Source of the DNA: JBECKS01 sp964557005
GTDB taxonomy: Bacteria > Pseudomonadota > Gammaproteobacteria > Pseudomonadales > JBECKS01
NCBI GenBank assembly: GCA_964557005.1
Contig: CAZKYI010000003.1
Span: forward strand, 62,001-126,000
Length of the DNA: 64,000 bases
Reading direction: 5' to 3'
The notes below the pieces were generated by a model that saw nothing but the letters and a program-made list of their open reading frames with translations, searched no databases and was not told the DNA's origin. Below, piece after piece: positions 46,033 to 54,862 of the stretch. Both the position numbers and the translations under genes were made by a program. Each line of letters begins with the position of its first letter. Within the stretch, counting starts at the first letter, position 1.

Positions 46033-46818
46033 ATGACTACCATTCCTGCTTATGTCGAAGGCCATAACCTGTTAAAAGACAAATCCGTTTTAATCACCGC
46101 AGCCGCAGGTGCAGGCATTGGTTTTGCCGCAGCCAAACGCGCCATCGAGGAAGGTTGTCGCGCCATTATGCTGAGTGACATTCACGAAGGCCGTTTGCAA
46201 AAAGCCGTAGATACTTTAAAAAACGAAACAGGTTTGCAAACTGTTTTTGGGGAAATTTGCAATGTCACTGTTGAATCAGAAGTGCAAACGCTGATTAACA
46301 GCGCCGAGGAAAAACTGGGGGGCGTTGATATCCTGATTAACAATGCCGGTCTGGGCGGACAAAAATACCTGATAGACATGCAAGATGACGAATGGATGCG
46401 CGTGATTGATATTACCCTGAACGGCACCATGCGCATGACACGCGCGATGATGCGTGTGATGAAAACGCGCAATCGCGGTGTGATTGTCAACAACGCTTCG
46501 GTACTCGGTTGGCGCGCACAAAAAGAACAAACACATTACGCCGCCGCCAAAGCAGGTGTCATGGCTTTGACCCGCTGCGCGGCACTGGAAGCAGCCGAAT
46601 TCGGTGTGCGTATCAATGCGGTTTCACCGTCTATTGCCGTTCACGATTTTCTGAAAAAAAGCGCCAGCGAGGAATTGTTAGCCGATTTGGTGAAAAATGA
46701 AGCCTTCGGTCGCGGCGCAGAAGTTTGGGAAGTGGCGAATGTGATGATGTTTCTGGCTTCTGATTATTCCAGCTATATGACAGGCGAAATTGTTTCAGTG
46801 AGCAGCCAAAGAGCTTGA
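46033..46818 (+). CDS. SDR family oxidoreductase, IpdF-like
   Basis: 261 residues, similar in size and signature to mycobacterial Rv3559c (IpdF), which reduces a ring ketone of the HIP-CoA series. The nucleotide loop is modified to AAAGAGIGFAAAKR in place of TGxxxGIG; NNAGLGGQ, a serine in NNASVLGW and catalytic YAAAK are intact. It is the last gene of the second block, 23 bp after the ACAD. The IpdF role is inference from position and the atypical loop. Confidence 0.78.
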   Translation: MTTIPAYVEGHNLLKDKSVLITAAAGAGIGFAAAKRAIEEGCRAIMLSDIHEGRLQKAVDTLKNETGLQTVFGEICNVTVESEVQTLINSAEEKLGGVDILINNAGLGGQKYLIDMQDDEWMRVIDITLNGTMRMTRAMMRVMKTRNRGVIVNNASVLGWRAQKEQTHYAAAKAGVMALTRCAALEAAEFGVRINAVSPSIAVHDFLKKSASEELLADLVKNEAFGRGAEVWEVANVMMFLASDYSSYMTGEIVSVSSQRA

Positions 46819-46879
46819 TAAGGCATTTACATTTTCCCGCTTTGTAAGCTTCACAATTCAACACCCTGTTCTATGATGA

Positions 46880-46906
46880 GCCTGCTTTTTCAGCTTTTCA
46901 GCAGGC
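46880..46906. promoter_or_regulatory. Inverted repeat in the leader of the DUF2236 gene
   Basis: GCCTGCT and AGCAGGC pair exactly around a 13-base loop, ending six bases before the ATG at 46913. As RNA the 3' arm would cover the translation start region, where no normal ribosome-binding site is visible. Confidence 0.45.
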
Positions 46907-46912
46907 AAAATC

Positions 46913-48205
46913 ATGTCCTATTCCTCTCGTAATATCAGTGAACTGCAAGTTGCCATCGCGCCAAAAGTGTATGGCGATATTGATTTAAACATTCAGCCTG
47001 AACGGTTTAGAACGACACTTGGCGAAAACAGTCGCAAAAAAGGCAATAGCATCATTGAAGCGAAACTCGCTGATAAAAACGAAGTGGAATTCTTTCGCCA
47101 ACTCACCTTGATGGGCGACCCGATTGCCGATGCCTACGCGGTATTGATTCCTGAAATTGGCATGAAGAAAGCACGCGCCATGCTCGAGCAAGCCTTGGAA
47201 CACGGAATCGACAGCGTTGAAGATGCACCACAGGAATTGAAAAATTTTATCGCTGCACTCGAAGAACAACCTGAATGGCTCGATCTCAACGAAATTGAAA
47301 AAGTGAATCATAAATTGCGTTTGCCTGTTGCGCTGGGCTTCGACATTGGTATTCGTGTTGCCTTTATGCTCACCTATTTTAATGGCTATCAGGGCTTGCC
47401 GATGATTATGACTGGCACGCTGTCCAGTGAATCCGCCGCCAAACGCATGAAAGAAACCACCAGCACTTTCCGCATTGCGGTATTGCCCCATGCAATGAGC
47501 CGCAAGGGTGAGGCGTTCAAATCAGCGGCGATGGTTCGTCTGATGCACGCAATGGTTAGAACCAATTTGCTGCGCAAAAAAGACAAATGGGATTACCAGG
47601 TGTATGGCGTACCGATTCCACAGGTGGATCAAATGGGTGCCGCTTTAATGGGTAACTACCGTATGGCCAAACTGGCGCTCAAGCAAAAAAGAAAATTTAA
47701 CAAATACGAACTTCGCCTTGTCAATCAGGCACGCTATCTTGCCTTTTTATTAGGTTTGCACGATCAGTTTTTAAGTGATGACCCACAGCAAATCGTACAC
47801 ACCTGGCAAATGTGCCAAGCCACCTTGAAACACAAGTTTGATCCACGCACCAAAGATTTGAATGAGGCTACGCTCGCTGCTTATCGTCGCCCCAATCAAT
47901 CCGCCTTTAATCAATTTGTGCATCGGCTGGAAGTAAAATCTTCCAAATTTTTATACACCACCTTGTTTGGCAGAAAAGCCACCCGACAAATGGGGGTAAC
48001 TTCCAACCTCAGCGATGCACTGGCCTTGGGCTTACTCGGCGTGCCAGTGGGTTTAAAAATTGCCGTGCTGGGAATTTTACAATTTCTCCCGAGCGGCAAG
48101 TGGGTCGATCAATACGCCATTACACTGCTACGCAAACAACTGGATATGGATGGCAAAGCAGAGTATTTAACCGACGAAAAGAAATATCAGATGAATGCGG
48201 GATAA
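46913..48205 (+). CDS. DUF2236 (MpaB/latex-clearing-like) oxygenase family protein
   Basis: 430 residues. The central segment GEAFKSAAMVRLMHAMVRTNLLRK matches the DUF2236 signature, in which the histidine is the proximal heme ligand in rubber oxygenase Lcp. An N-terminal helical extension of about 120 residues precedes the domain, and a hydrophobic stretch near the C-terminus may touch the membrane. Family members oxidatively cleave isoprenoid double bonds or have unknown roles. It follows the steroid block on the same strand across 94 bp with its own leader hairpin. Confidence 0.8.
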   Translation: MSYSSRNISELQVAIAPKVYGDIDLNIQPERFRTTLGENSRKKGNSIIEAKLADKNEVEFFRQLTLMGDPIADAYAVLIPEIGMKKARAMLEQALEHGIDSVEDAPQELKNFIAALEEQPEWLDLNEIEKVNHKLRLPVALGFDIGIRVAFMLTYFNGYQGLPMIMTGTLSSESAAKRMKETTSTFRIAVLPHAMSRKGEAFKSAAMVRLMHAMVRTNLLRKKDKWDYQVYGVPIPQVDQMGAALMGNYRMAKLALKQKRKFNKYELRLVNQARYLAFLLGLHDQFLSDDPQQIVHTWQMCQATLKHKFDPRTKDLNEATLAAYRRPNQSAFNQFVHRLEVKSSKFLYTTLFGRKATRQMGVTSNLSDALALGLLGVPVGLKIAVLGILQFLPSGKWVDQYAITLLRKQLDMDGKAEYLTDEKKYQMNAG

Positions 48206-48227
48206 AATCTGGATTGTTTATTCCAGA
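48204..48227 (-). terminator. Possible weak terminator after the acyltransferase gene
   Basis: TCTGGA (48208-48213) and TCCAGA (48222-48227) pair across an 8-base loop, and on the minus strand the stem is followed by TTTT. It lies 14 bases past the acyltransferase stop codon. Confidence 0.4.
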
Positions 48228-48240
48228 AAATTACTGAAAG

Positions 48241-49326
48241 CTATATACGCTTAAGATATTTTTTCAGGGTTTTATTGGATTCAAAAGGTAAAAAACCCAA
48301 AGCAAGAAAGTCGTTTCTTTCAACCAGCCACTTTATAAGAAGTGATGAAAAAATCGCAAGGAACACAGAAAAAATTGCGATAAGAATTTTAATTCCATCA
48401 TCGGAAAACCCGCTAGCCAAACTTTGATAAACTTTCTTCTGTATAGGGTAATGAAAAACAAGAATAAACAAACTGCCTTCGCCCATGAGTAACAGAATTT
48501 TTCTTAGCCTTGTATATTTAGAAAGATACCAAGAAAGACTTAGTATGATATAAATTCCAGATATGGCTCCCAAAGTGGCCAAAAATGGTTCCCTGTATAC
48601 TCTTCTGTTTAAACCGATATAAGCATCACTGAAAATTGAAATTGATAAAAATAAAATCAGAGCAAAACAAAAAACAAATATGGAATGATGAAATTTTAAC
48701 AATCTTTTTCCAAGTAGTTGACCCGAAATAAAAAAAACAGAAGTGATCAGGAGAATATCTATTGAATATGGCAGTCCGTATATATAAAAACGAAAATCCA
48801 CAACTGTAACAGGGATTTTCCAGAACAATCTTATAAAGGTAGCTCCTGCAAGCAGGAATAAAATCAGAATAACTATTTTAAGTAGCGCTGGAACATTCTT
48901 AAAATTGGCGTATTTGTATAAAAAATATGAAAAACAGTAGAGCGCAAATAAATGTGTTAAAAACCACAGCGGTGTCCAATCCAGCCATTTTCCATTCCCA
49001 TAGAGCAATCCAATAAGCTGCTTTTCAAAATTCCCTCCAAAATAGATAACCTCTAAAAAAAGCAATGCCAATGTTACCGTAAAATAAGGCTTTAGAAGCG
49101 CATCAAATTTTTTCCATAGAAAAACTCGAGGTGTTGCGAGCCATGTAAAAAAAATTCCGGATAAAAAGAAGAACAACGGCATTCTAAACAGAGACATAGA
49201 GTCAATAATCTCCGGAAAAAACTTCCTCAATGCACTATGATGTACAGCAACCAGCAAAATTGAAATTCCCTTTGCTACATCAATATATTCAACTCTTGCA
49301 TTTGATTTATTAGTCATTATGTCCAT
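48241..49326 (-). CDS. Acyltransferase 3 family membrane protein
   Basis: 361 residues from ATG 49326, chosen because AGGTG lies 8-10 bp upstream; an in-frame TTG at 49374 lies inside cysQ. About ten membrane helices, with the family N-terminus YIDVAKGISILLVAVHHSA carrying the active-site histidine. Such proteins O-acylate cell-surface sugars. The coding sequence is clearly more AT-rich than its neighbours, suggesting recent acquisition. It starts two bases after cysQ and may be co-transcribed with it. Confidence 0.85.
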   Translation of the reverse strand: MDIMTNKSNARVEYIDVAKGISILLVAVHHSALRKFFPEIIDSMSLFRMPLFFFLSGIFFTWLATPRVFLWKKFDALLKPYFTVTLALLFLEVIYFGGNFEKQLIGLLYGNGKWLDWTPLWFLTHLFALYCFSYFLYKYANFKNVPALLKIVILILFLLAGATFIRLFWKIPVTVVDFRFYIYGLPYSIDILLITSVFFISGQLLGKRLLKFHHSIFVFCFALILFLSISIFSDAYIGLNRRVYREPFLATLGAISGIYIILSLSWYLSKYTRLRKILLLMGEGSLFILVFHYPIQKKVYQSLASGFSDDGIKILIAIFSVFLAIFSSLLIKWLVERNDFLALGFLPFESNKTLKKYLKRI

Positions 49327-49328
49327 GA

Positions 49329-50183
49329 TTAATACACCTGTGATGCGATTCTTTCCCTCAAAATTTTCCGCCACTGTTCACAATCATCAGCGAGTGCCCA
49401 GAAAAAAGGATTCAGTAGTGCTTGCTTGTTATTGTATTGCATGGGGTTTAAATCAGGGGTTAGCACTGCGCCGCCTGCTTCTTCGAGCACCACTTGCGCC
49501 GCTGCGGTGTCCCACTCACACGTAGGTGCAAGGCGCGGATAAATATCGGCTTTGCCTTCTGCGAGTGCGCAGAATTTCAAGGAACTGCCCTGATTGATGA
49601 GTTCAATATGCTCACACAGGGTTGTTTTCAAATCTGCCACCAGTGCCTCAAGTGCATCTGAGCCATGTCTTCGGCTGCCCACCACTCTGAGTTTGCCTTG
49701 TGCAATACTTTCGCTTAACGCACGGGTTTTTAGCACGTTTGTTTTTCCATTCACTGTCTTGAATGCACCCATGCCTTTGGCGGCGTAATAACAAGTGCGT
49801 GCAGGTGGCACATACACCACACCCAATACGCTACGCTTTTGGTGAATCAGCGCAATGTTCACCGTGAATTCGTTATTTTTGGCAAGAAACTCTTTAGTGC
49901 CATCGAGTGGGTCAACCAGCCAATAGCTTTCCCAACTTAATCGTTGTGCCGCGCTGATATTTTTTGATTCCTCGGAAAGAATGGGCAAGTTGCTGATATT
50001 TGCCAAACCCTCACAAATGAAATGATGCGCGGCCAAATCGGCTTGTGTGAGTGGTGAATCGTCTGCCTTGTTGTGTACTTCAATTTGCGACATATCTTGA
50101 TAAACTGCCATAATCTTTTCGGCAGCGCCGCCTGCAATGTGAATCACCTGTTCTAATAATGATTGGCTGATGGGGAGTGACAT
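49329..50183 (-). CDS. cysQ: 3'(2'),5'-bisphosphate nucleotidase
   Basis: 284 residues of the inositol monophosphatase superfamily. It removes the 3'-phosphate from PAP/PAPS in sulfur assimilation, using Mg2+ (or Li+-sensitive) metal sites. The metal motifs are visible: LSEES (glutamate near 75), LVDPLDGTKEF and the C-terminal CEWDTAAAQVVLEEAGG. Divergent from yrfG across 87 bp. Confidence 0.92.
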   Translation of the reverse strand: MSLPISQSLLEQVIHIAGGAAEKIMAVYQDMSQIEVHNKADDSPLTQADLAAHHFICEGLANISNLPILSEESKNISAAQRLSWESYWLVDPLDGTKEFLAKNNEFTVNIALIHQKRSVLGVVYVPPARTCYYAAKGMGAFKTVNGKTNVLKTRALSESIAQGKLRVVGSRRHGSDALEALVADLKTTLCEHIELINQGSSLKFCALAEGKADIYPRLAPTCEWDTAAAQVVLEEAGGAVLTPDLNPMQYNNKQALLNPFFWALADDCEQWRKILRERIASQVY

Positions 50184-50270
50184 GGGCGGCCTTTATATTT
50201 TCTTCACTGGCATCGTATAAACTGGAACACCGATTATAGGTGCAAGCACTCTGCTGTAAAACGGTTACTT

Positions 50271-50930
50271 ATGAACAACACGCTACCCTGGCATGAAATT
50301 GAAACGGTCTTGCTCGACATGGACGGCACGCTGCTCGATTTACATTTTGATAATCATTTCTGGCAACAGTTTCTGCCCGAACACTACTCCCAAAAACATG
50401 GATTTTCTGAACAAAAAAGTTTTTATGATCTTGCAGCTACATTTGCTGCCAAAAAAGGCTCGCTGGATTGGTATTCCGTCGATTACTGGTCAAAAGCGTT
50501 TGATCTGGATCTTGCCGCACTCAAATTACAACACACGCACAACATTCAATATCGCCCTTATTGCCTTGAGTTTCTGGATTTTTTAAAGCAAAAAAATATT
50601 GAGCGCGTGTTGGTAACCAATGCACACAGAATAAGTCTGGATATTAAAATGCAAACCTGCTCATTGGTGGAATGGATTCCTCATCGCTATTCAAGCCATG
50701 ATTTTGGTTTACCGAAAGAGCACCCCGATTTCTGGCCAATTTTTTCAAAAACTTTTCCATTTAATAAAGAGCGCACGCTGTTTATTGATGACACCGATGC
50801 CGTGCTTAAATCTGCCGAGCGCTATGGCATTCAACATCTTCGTTCAATCAAGTGGCCAGACAGTACGCAGACAAAACCGAATTCATCTATTTACCCGATG
50901 ATTGATTCTTTTCTGGATATTATGGTGTGA
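50271..50930 (+). CDS. yrfG: HAD-family GMP/IMP nucleotidase, YrfG
   Basis: 219 residues. HAD motif I DMDGTLLDLHFDNHFW is characteristic of YrfG. Motif II is the LVTNAH segment, motif III lies around GLPKEHPDFW, and motif IV is FIDDTDAVLKSA. The enzyme dephosphorylates purine nucleoside 5'-monophosphates. It converges with the fadD3-like gene with a 5 bp gap. Confidence 0.9.
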   Translation: MNNTLPWHEIETVLLDMDGTLLDLHFDNHFWQQFLPEHYSQKHGFSEQKSFYDLAATFAAKKGSLDWYSVDYWSKAFDLDLAALKLQHTHNIQYRPYCLEFLDFLKQKNIERVLVTNAHRISLDIKMQTCSLVEWIPHRYSSHDFGLPKEHPDFWPIFSKTFPFNKERTLFIDDTDAVLKSAERYGIQHLRSIKWPDSTQTKPNSSIYPMIDSFLDIMV

Positions 50931-50935
50931 TGCCG

Positions 50936-52492
50936 TCAGGAAAACATTTCCCTTAATACAAATTTCTGCACCTTCCCTGTTGCATTCAAAGGCAAACTTT
51001 CCAGAAACACCACTTTCCTTGGCACTTTATAATTCGCCATCGTTTCCTTGCACCACGCAATAAATGCTTGCTCTGTAATCTGCTTGCCTGCTTTCAGCAC
51101 AACGCAGGCCATCGCGACTTCGCCCATGCGCTCATCAGGCACACCAATCACCGCCACTTGCGCCACTGCTTCGTGCGCACTCATCGCATTTTCAATTTCA
51201 GCAGGGTACACATTAAACCCGCCAACAATAAACATATCCTTAATACGGTCAGTAATTTTTATGTAGCCCGCTTCGTTCATTACACCAATATCGCCTGTGT
51301 GTAACCAGCCTTCGGCATCAATGGCTTTGCGGGTTTCTGCTTCATTTTGAAAATAACCACGCATCACATTGTACCCGCGCACCACGATTTCACCCGCTTC
51401 GCCGCGTGGTACTTCTTCACCTTCGCTGTTCACACATTTCACTTCGACATCGGGAATGGCTCTGCCTGAGGTAGAAGCAATCAATTCCGCATCATCACCC
51501 TGACGACACATGCTCACCACGCCACAACTTTCGGTTAAACCGTAAGCCGTGAGCACCGTATCGAAATGCAATTCATCACGCATGCGATGAATCAGTGACA
51601 CCGGAATCGCCGCCGCACCTGTCACCGCCAAACGCAATCCACTTAAATCGTGTTGTTTGAATTCAGGATGTGCCAATATGCTTTGGTAAAGTGTGGGAGG
51701 GCCTGGCAATACTGTGACTTTATCCCTGGCGATGCGCTTCATCACTTCCGCCGCATCAAATACCGCATGGGGAAGCACACAGGCACCTGTAATCAAACAC
51801 GCCAGCCAACCTGCCTTGTAACCAAAACTGTGAAAAAACGGATTCACGATTAAATAACGATCATCGGCATGCAAGCCCACCACTTCACTCCACACACTGA
51901 ACACCTTGATGTTTTGTTCGTGTGTGCTCATCACCCCTTTGGGGTGGCCAGTGGTGCCTGATGTAAATAACAAATCCGCCAAATCGGACGCTTGCACCTG
52001 CGCTTCGGCGCTTTCAAGTTGTTCATTGCCAATATTTTCACCAGCCGCCAAAAAACTTTCCCAGCTTGTGTGCGAGCCTGTGTTACCACGCATCACCACA
52101 ATTTTTTCAAGCGCTGGCAAGCTTTCATTCACCAACATGGCAGGGTAATCAAAGCCCAGAAAACCACTCACGGTACATAAAATTTTTGTGCCGCTGGTGT
52201 TTAGCACATAAGCCGCTTCGCTGCCTTTCATGCGCGTGTTCACAGGCACCAGCACCGCACCCACACTTTGCAAACCCAATGTGGCGACAATCCATTCGTG
52301 AATGTTGGGTGCCCACACCGCAATCCTGTCGCCCTTTTTCACACCCGCCGCCAGAAACGCTTTGGCCGCACGCACGCGCATGGCCTCTAATTGTGCAAAG
52401 CTGATAAGCTTGCCCTCGTCTTCTATGGCGTGTTTATCGGGGCTGATGTGTGCCCGTGTTTTAAGCAGGTCTGGAATGCGTTTTGCGTGCAT
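50936..52492 (-). CDS. fadD3: Acyl-CoA synthetase, FadD3-like (proposed HIP-CoA ligase)
   Basis: 518 residues of the ANL superfamily. AMP-binding loop LLFTSGTTGHPKGVMSTHEQ, the adenine motif YGLTESCG, HTGDIG with the hinge aspartate, FIVGGFNVYPAEIEN, and the catalytic lysine in PLNATGKVQK are all present. FadD3 activates the propionate of HIP with CoA and starts C/D-ring degradation. The substrate cannot be proven from sequence, but the surrounding genes favour it. Divergent from the crotonase/SDR pair across 137 bp. Confidence 0.82.
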   Translation of the reverse strand: MHAKRIPDLLKTRAHISPDKHAIEDEGKLISFAQLEAMRVRAAKAFLAAGVKKGDRIAVWAPNIHEWIVATLGLQSVGAVLVPVNTRMKGSEAAYVLNTSGTKILCTVSGFLGFDYPAMLVNESLPALEKIVVMRGNTGSHTSWESFLAAGENIGNEQLESAEAQVQASDLADLLFTSGTTGHPKGVMSTHEQNIKVFSVWSEVVGLHADDRYLIVNPFFHSFGYKAGWLACLITGACVLPHAVFDAAEVMKRIARDKVTVLPGPPTLYQSILAHPEFKQHDLSGLRLAVTGAAAIPVSLIHRMRDELHFDTVLTAYGLTESCGVVSMCRQGDDAELIASTSGRAIPDVEVKCVNSEGEEVPRGEAGEIVVRGYNVMRGYFQNEAETRKAIDAEGWLHTGDIGVMNEAGYIKITDRIKDMFIVGGFNVYPAEIENAMSAHEAVAQVAVIGVPDERMGEVAMACVVLKAGKQITEQAFIAWCKETMANYKVPRKVVFLESLPLNATGKVQKFVLREMFS

Positions 52493-52629
52493 GGCGGTGT
52501 TGTTATTTTTCAGAGCGTTTCAGTTTGCGCAGTGTAGGCCAAACCGAAAGTGCCTCAAAACACCCTTTTGGGTGATGATATTGCACGCTCAGGCACGCCT
52601 AATAGCCGCATCACATAACAGGAATTCGT

Positions 52630-53424
52630 ATGACACACACTTACCACACGCTGAAATTTTCCATTGAGCAGGGCGTTGCCAGCATCATTCTCAATCGCCC
52701 CGAAGCCGCCAATGGCCTGAACATGGAACTCGGACGTGAGTTAATGCTGGCCAGCATCGAAGCCAGCGAGCACCCCGAAGTGCGTGCGGTGCTGCTCAGT
52801 GCCGAAGGCAAGATGTTTTGTGCAGGCGGCGATTTGAAAGCCTTTGCTGCCTATGGCGATGCGCTGCCGCAAGCCATTAAGGAACTTGCCGCTTATTTGC
52901 ACAGCGCCATCAGCCGTTTAAACCGTATGCAAGCGCCGTTAATTATTGCAGTGAACGGTATGGCCGCAGGCGCAGGCATGAGCCTCGCTGTGTGTGGCGA
53001 TGTGGTGCTGGCAGCACGTTCTGCCAAATTCACCATGGCCTATACTGCCGCAGGGCTTTCACCCGATGGCGGCGCATCTTTTTTCCTGCCACGTTTGATT
53101 GGCTTACGCAAAGCACAGGAACTCATGCTCACCAATCGCAGGCTTTCTGCACAGGAAGCGCTCGATTGGGGCTTGATCACGCAGGTGGTCGATGACGATG
53201 CCCTGTTGCGTGAAGCGCAAGCACTCGCACAACAATTAGCTCAAGGTGCTACGCAAGCGTTTGGCACTGTAAAACACTTGCTCAACCAGAGTTTTAACAA
53301 CACGCTTGAAACACAGATGGAACTGGAAGCACAGGGCATTACCCAAATGACCAAAACGCAAGATGGTAAAGAAGGCATTACTGCCTTTTTGGAAAAACGC
53401 AGCGCCAACTTTTCAGGCAAATAA
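52630..53424 (+). CDS. Enoyl-CoA hydratase/isomerase family protein
   Basis: 264-residue crotonase. The oxyanion segments are KMFCAGGDLKAF and MAAGAGMSLAVCGD. At the second catalytic position it reads GLSPDGGASFFLPRLIG, with aspartate where hydratases carry glutamate, as in isomerase-type or PaaG-like enzymes. It could hydrate or isomerise the unsaturated side chain made by FadE30. RBS AGGAATTCGT. The next SDR gene starts 19 bp after its stop. Confidence 0.85.
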   Translation: MTHTYHTLKFSIEQGVASIILNRPEAANGLNMELGRELMLASIEASEHPEVRAVLLSAEGKMFCAGGDLKAFAAYGDALPQAIKELAAYLHSAISRLNRMQAPLIIAVNGMAAGAGMSLAVCGDVVLAARSAKFTMAYTAAGLSPDGGASFFLPRLIGLRKAQELMLTNRRLSAQEALDWGLITQVVDDDALLREAQALAQQLAQGATQAFGTVKHLLNQSFNNTLETQMELEAQGITQMTKTQDGKEGITAFLEKRSANFSGK

Positions 53425-53443
53425 ACTTTTAGCAGGTATTGAT

Positions 53444-54229
53444 GTGAGCGACTTACAAAAAACTCTGGATTTTTCGGGACTTACCGTTCTGGTTACGGGT
53501 GGTGGCAAGGGTGTCGGTTTGGGCATCAGCAAACGCTTTTTAAGCTGCGGCGCGAATGTGGTGTTTTGTGGCAGAAACACACCCGAAAGCTTGCCCAAAG
53601 TTGGCAGCAACCAGGCGGTGTTTAAAGCCTGCGATGTGCGCGACCCCGAACAAACGCAGGCCTTGATTGATTTTTGTGTTACGCAATTTGGTCGGCTGGA
53701 TGTTCTGGTTAATAACGCAGGTGGCGCACCCTTTGCCGATGCTGCAACCGCTTCACCGCGTTTTTCTGAATCGATTATTCGCCTGAATTTATTGGCTCCC
53801 TTGAATTTGGCACAAGCCGCCAATGCGGTGATGCAAACACAGGAAAGCGGCGGCGTAATCATCAACATCGCCAGCGTGAGTGGCGTGCGCCCTTCCCCTG
53901 GCACCGCCGCTTATGGTGCAGCGAAAGCGGGCTTGCTTAACCTCACCACTTCGCTTGCAGTGGAATGGGCACCAAAAGTTCGTGTCAACAGTATAACCGC
54001 AGGCTTAATCAGGACAGAACAAAGTCATTTACATTATGGTGATGAAGCAGGCGTGGCAGCCGTTGCTGCCACCGTGCCACTCGGCAGAATGGCGGTGCCT
54101 GAGGATATTGGTGATGCCTGTTTGTTTTTAGCTTCACCGCTGGCCAGCTATATCAGCGGCAGCAGCATTACCTTGCATGGTGGTGGGGAGAAGCCCGCGT
54201 TTCTGGAAGCGGCGAAGGCGAAGGAATAA
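53444..54229 (+). CDS. SDR family oxidoreductase at the end of the catabolic cluster
   Basis: About 261 residues from a GTG at 53444 preceded by AGCAGG. The frame stays open upstream into the crotonase gene, but that extension is unlikely. It has TGGGKGVGLGIS, NNAGGAPF, a serine in NIASVSGVR and catalytic YGAAK. It is probably a 3-hydroxyacyl-CoA or ring-hydroxyl dehydrogenase working with the preceding crotonase. A dispersed repeat follows 31 bp downstream. Confidence 0.82.
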   Translation: MSDLQKTLDFSGLTVLVTGGGKGVGLGISKRFLSCGANVVFCGRNTPESLPKVGSNQAVFKACDVRDPEQTQALIDFCVTQFGRLDVLVNNAGGAPFADAATASPRFSESIIRLNLLAPLNLAQAANAVMQTQESGGVIINIASVSGVRPSPGTAAYGAAKAGLLNLTTSLAVEWAPKVRVNSITAGLIRTEQSHLHYGDEAGVAAVAATVPLGRMAVPEDIGDACLFLASPLASYISGSSITLHGGGEKPAFLEAAKAKE

Positions 54230-54260
54230 TGATTTTCTCCTTTGCCTTTTGAGTCGCAAC

Positions 54261-54306
54261 TGTCATTTCGACTGGAGTTGACGAGTCAACGCAATGGAGA
54301 AATCTT
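54261..54306. repeat. Dispersed repeat element with internal palindrome
   Basis: TGTCATTTCGACTGGAG begins a module ending GGAGAAATCTT, the layout of a widespread intergenic repeat. It contains GTTGAC-GA-GTCAAC (54277-54290), a perfect 6-bp inverted repeat. It marks the boundary between the catabolic cluster and the accessory region. Confidence 0.6.
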
Positions 54307-54332
54307 ATGGTTCTATATCCAAAAGTCCAAAG

Positions 54333-54623
54333 TTATTGGCGGTTATTGTATCCATCAACTTTGTTAACAAGGTTCGTAATGTGATCATAAAGGGTTTTTG
54401 CCTCTTGCTGAATTTCATACGAACGGCGACTAACAAATGTGACACCATGAGTCTGGACAATCAAAACCCTCCACTTACCCTGGCTACTCTCTTCTTCTAT
54501 TATTACTCTGCTTATATTAAGTGGGGTTTGTGTATGAGCAACACTATCAAGAGCACATACATATTGGTTTCCACCGTCCAAATCTACAACAACATCATCA
54601 AAAGGTTGCTTATTGTCACACAT
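54333..54623 (-). CDS. Small protein of unknown function
   Basis: 96 residues, no signal peptide. The ATG at 54623 has a good ribosome-binding site (TTGGAGAAATGAG). The composition is that of a folded protein: alternating strands (DDVVVDLDGGNQYVCAL; WRVLIVQTHGVTFVS), then a C-terminal helix. No family recognised. It lies 80 bp downstream of the small lipoprotein gene on the same strand, possibly a third member of that unit. The opposite-strand frames look non-coding. Confidence 0.55.
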   Translation of the reverse strand: MCDNKQPFDDVVVDLDGGNQYVCALDSVAHTQTPLNISRVIIEEESSQGKWRVLIVQTHGVTFVSRRSYEIQQEAKTLYDHITNLVNKVDGYNNRQ

Positions 54624-54703
54624 CTCATTTCTCCAAGTTTAGTGATTTTGCCATACGGCTTGAAAGTTAATTATTTAGTTTTTTGACTCATAGCAGCGAA
54701 ACC

Positions 54704-54862
54704 TCACCGCCACACCATCTCACCCCAAGTCACATTATCCCAACGCTGTTCGGGTGGAATAATTTCCTTTGGAACGGGTTCTTCTTTAGGCGTGGTACTA
54801 CTACCGCCGCTCCCGCAGGCAGTAATTAAAAAGATGCACCCAATCAATAACAAATATCTCAT
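54704..54862 (-). CDS. Small lipoprotein (52 residues) coupled to the upstream gene
   Basis: The ATG at 54862 overlaps the TGA stop of the coiled-coil gene by four bases (ATGA). The product begins MRYLLLIGCIFLITACGSGG, a textbook lipoprotein signal with Cys16 as the lipidated residue. It continues with a Pro/Glu/Lys-rich stretch and ends with tryptophans (RWDNVTWGEMVW). The absence of Asp after the lipobox cysteine predicts outer-membrane sorting. Function unknown; coupling suggests it anchors or partners the secreted coiled-coil protein. Confidence 0.7.
   Translation of the reverse strand: MRYLLLIGCIFLITACGSGGSSTTPKEEPVPKEIIPPEQRWDNVTWGEMVWR

Noticed and set aside
52561..52574. CACCC-TTTT-GGGTG hairpin between fadD3 and the crotonase gene
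   Set aside because: Only a 5-bp stem in a divergent promoter region where a terminator makes little sense; likely chance.
53413..53904. 163-codon minus-strand frame opposite the SDR gene
   Set aside because: Antisense shadow of a complete SDR with catalytic motifs.
54294..54686. 130-codon plus-strand frame opposite the small unknown gene
   Set aside because: It begins inside the dispersed repeat, has no suitable ribosome-binding site, and its composition is less protein-like than the minus-strand frame.
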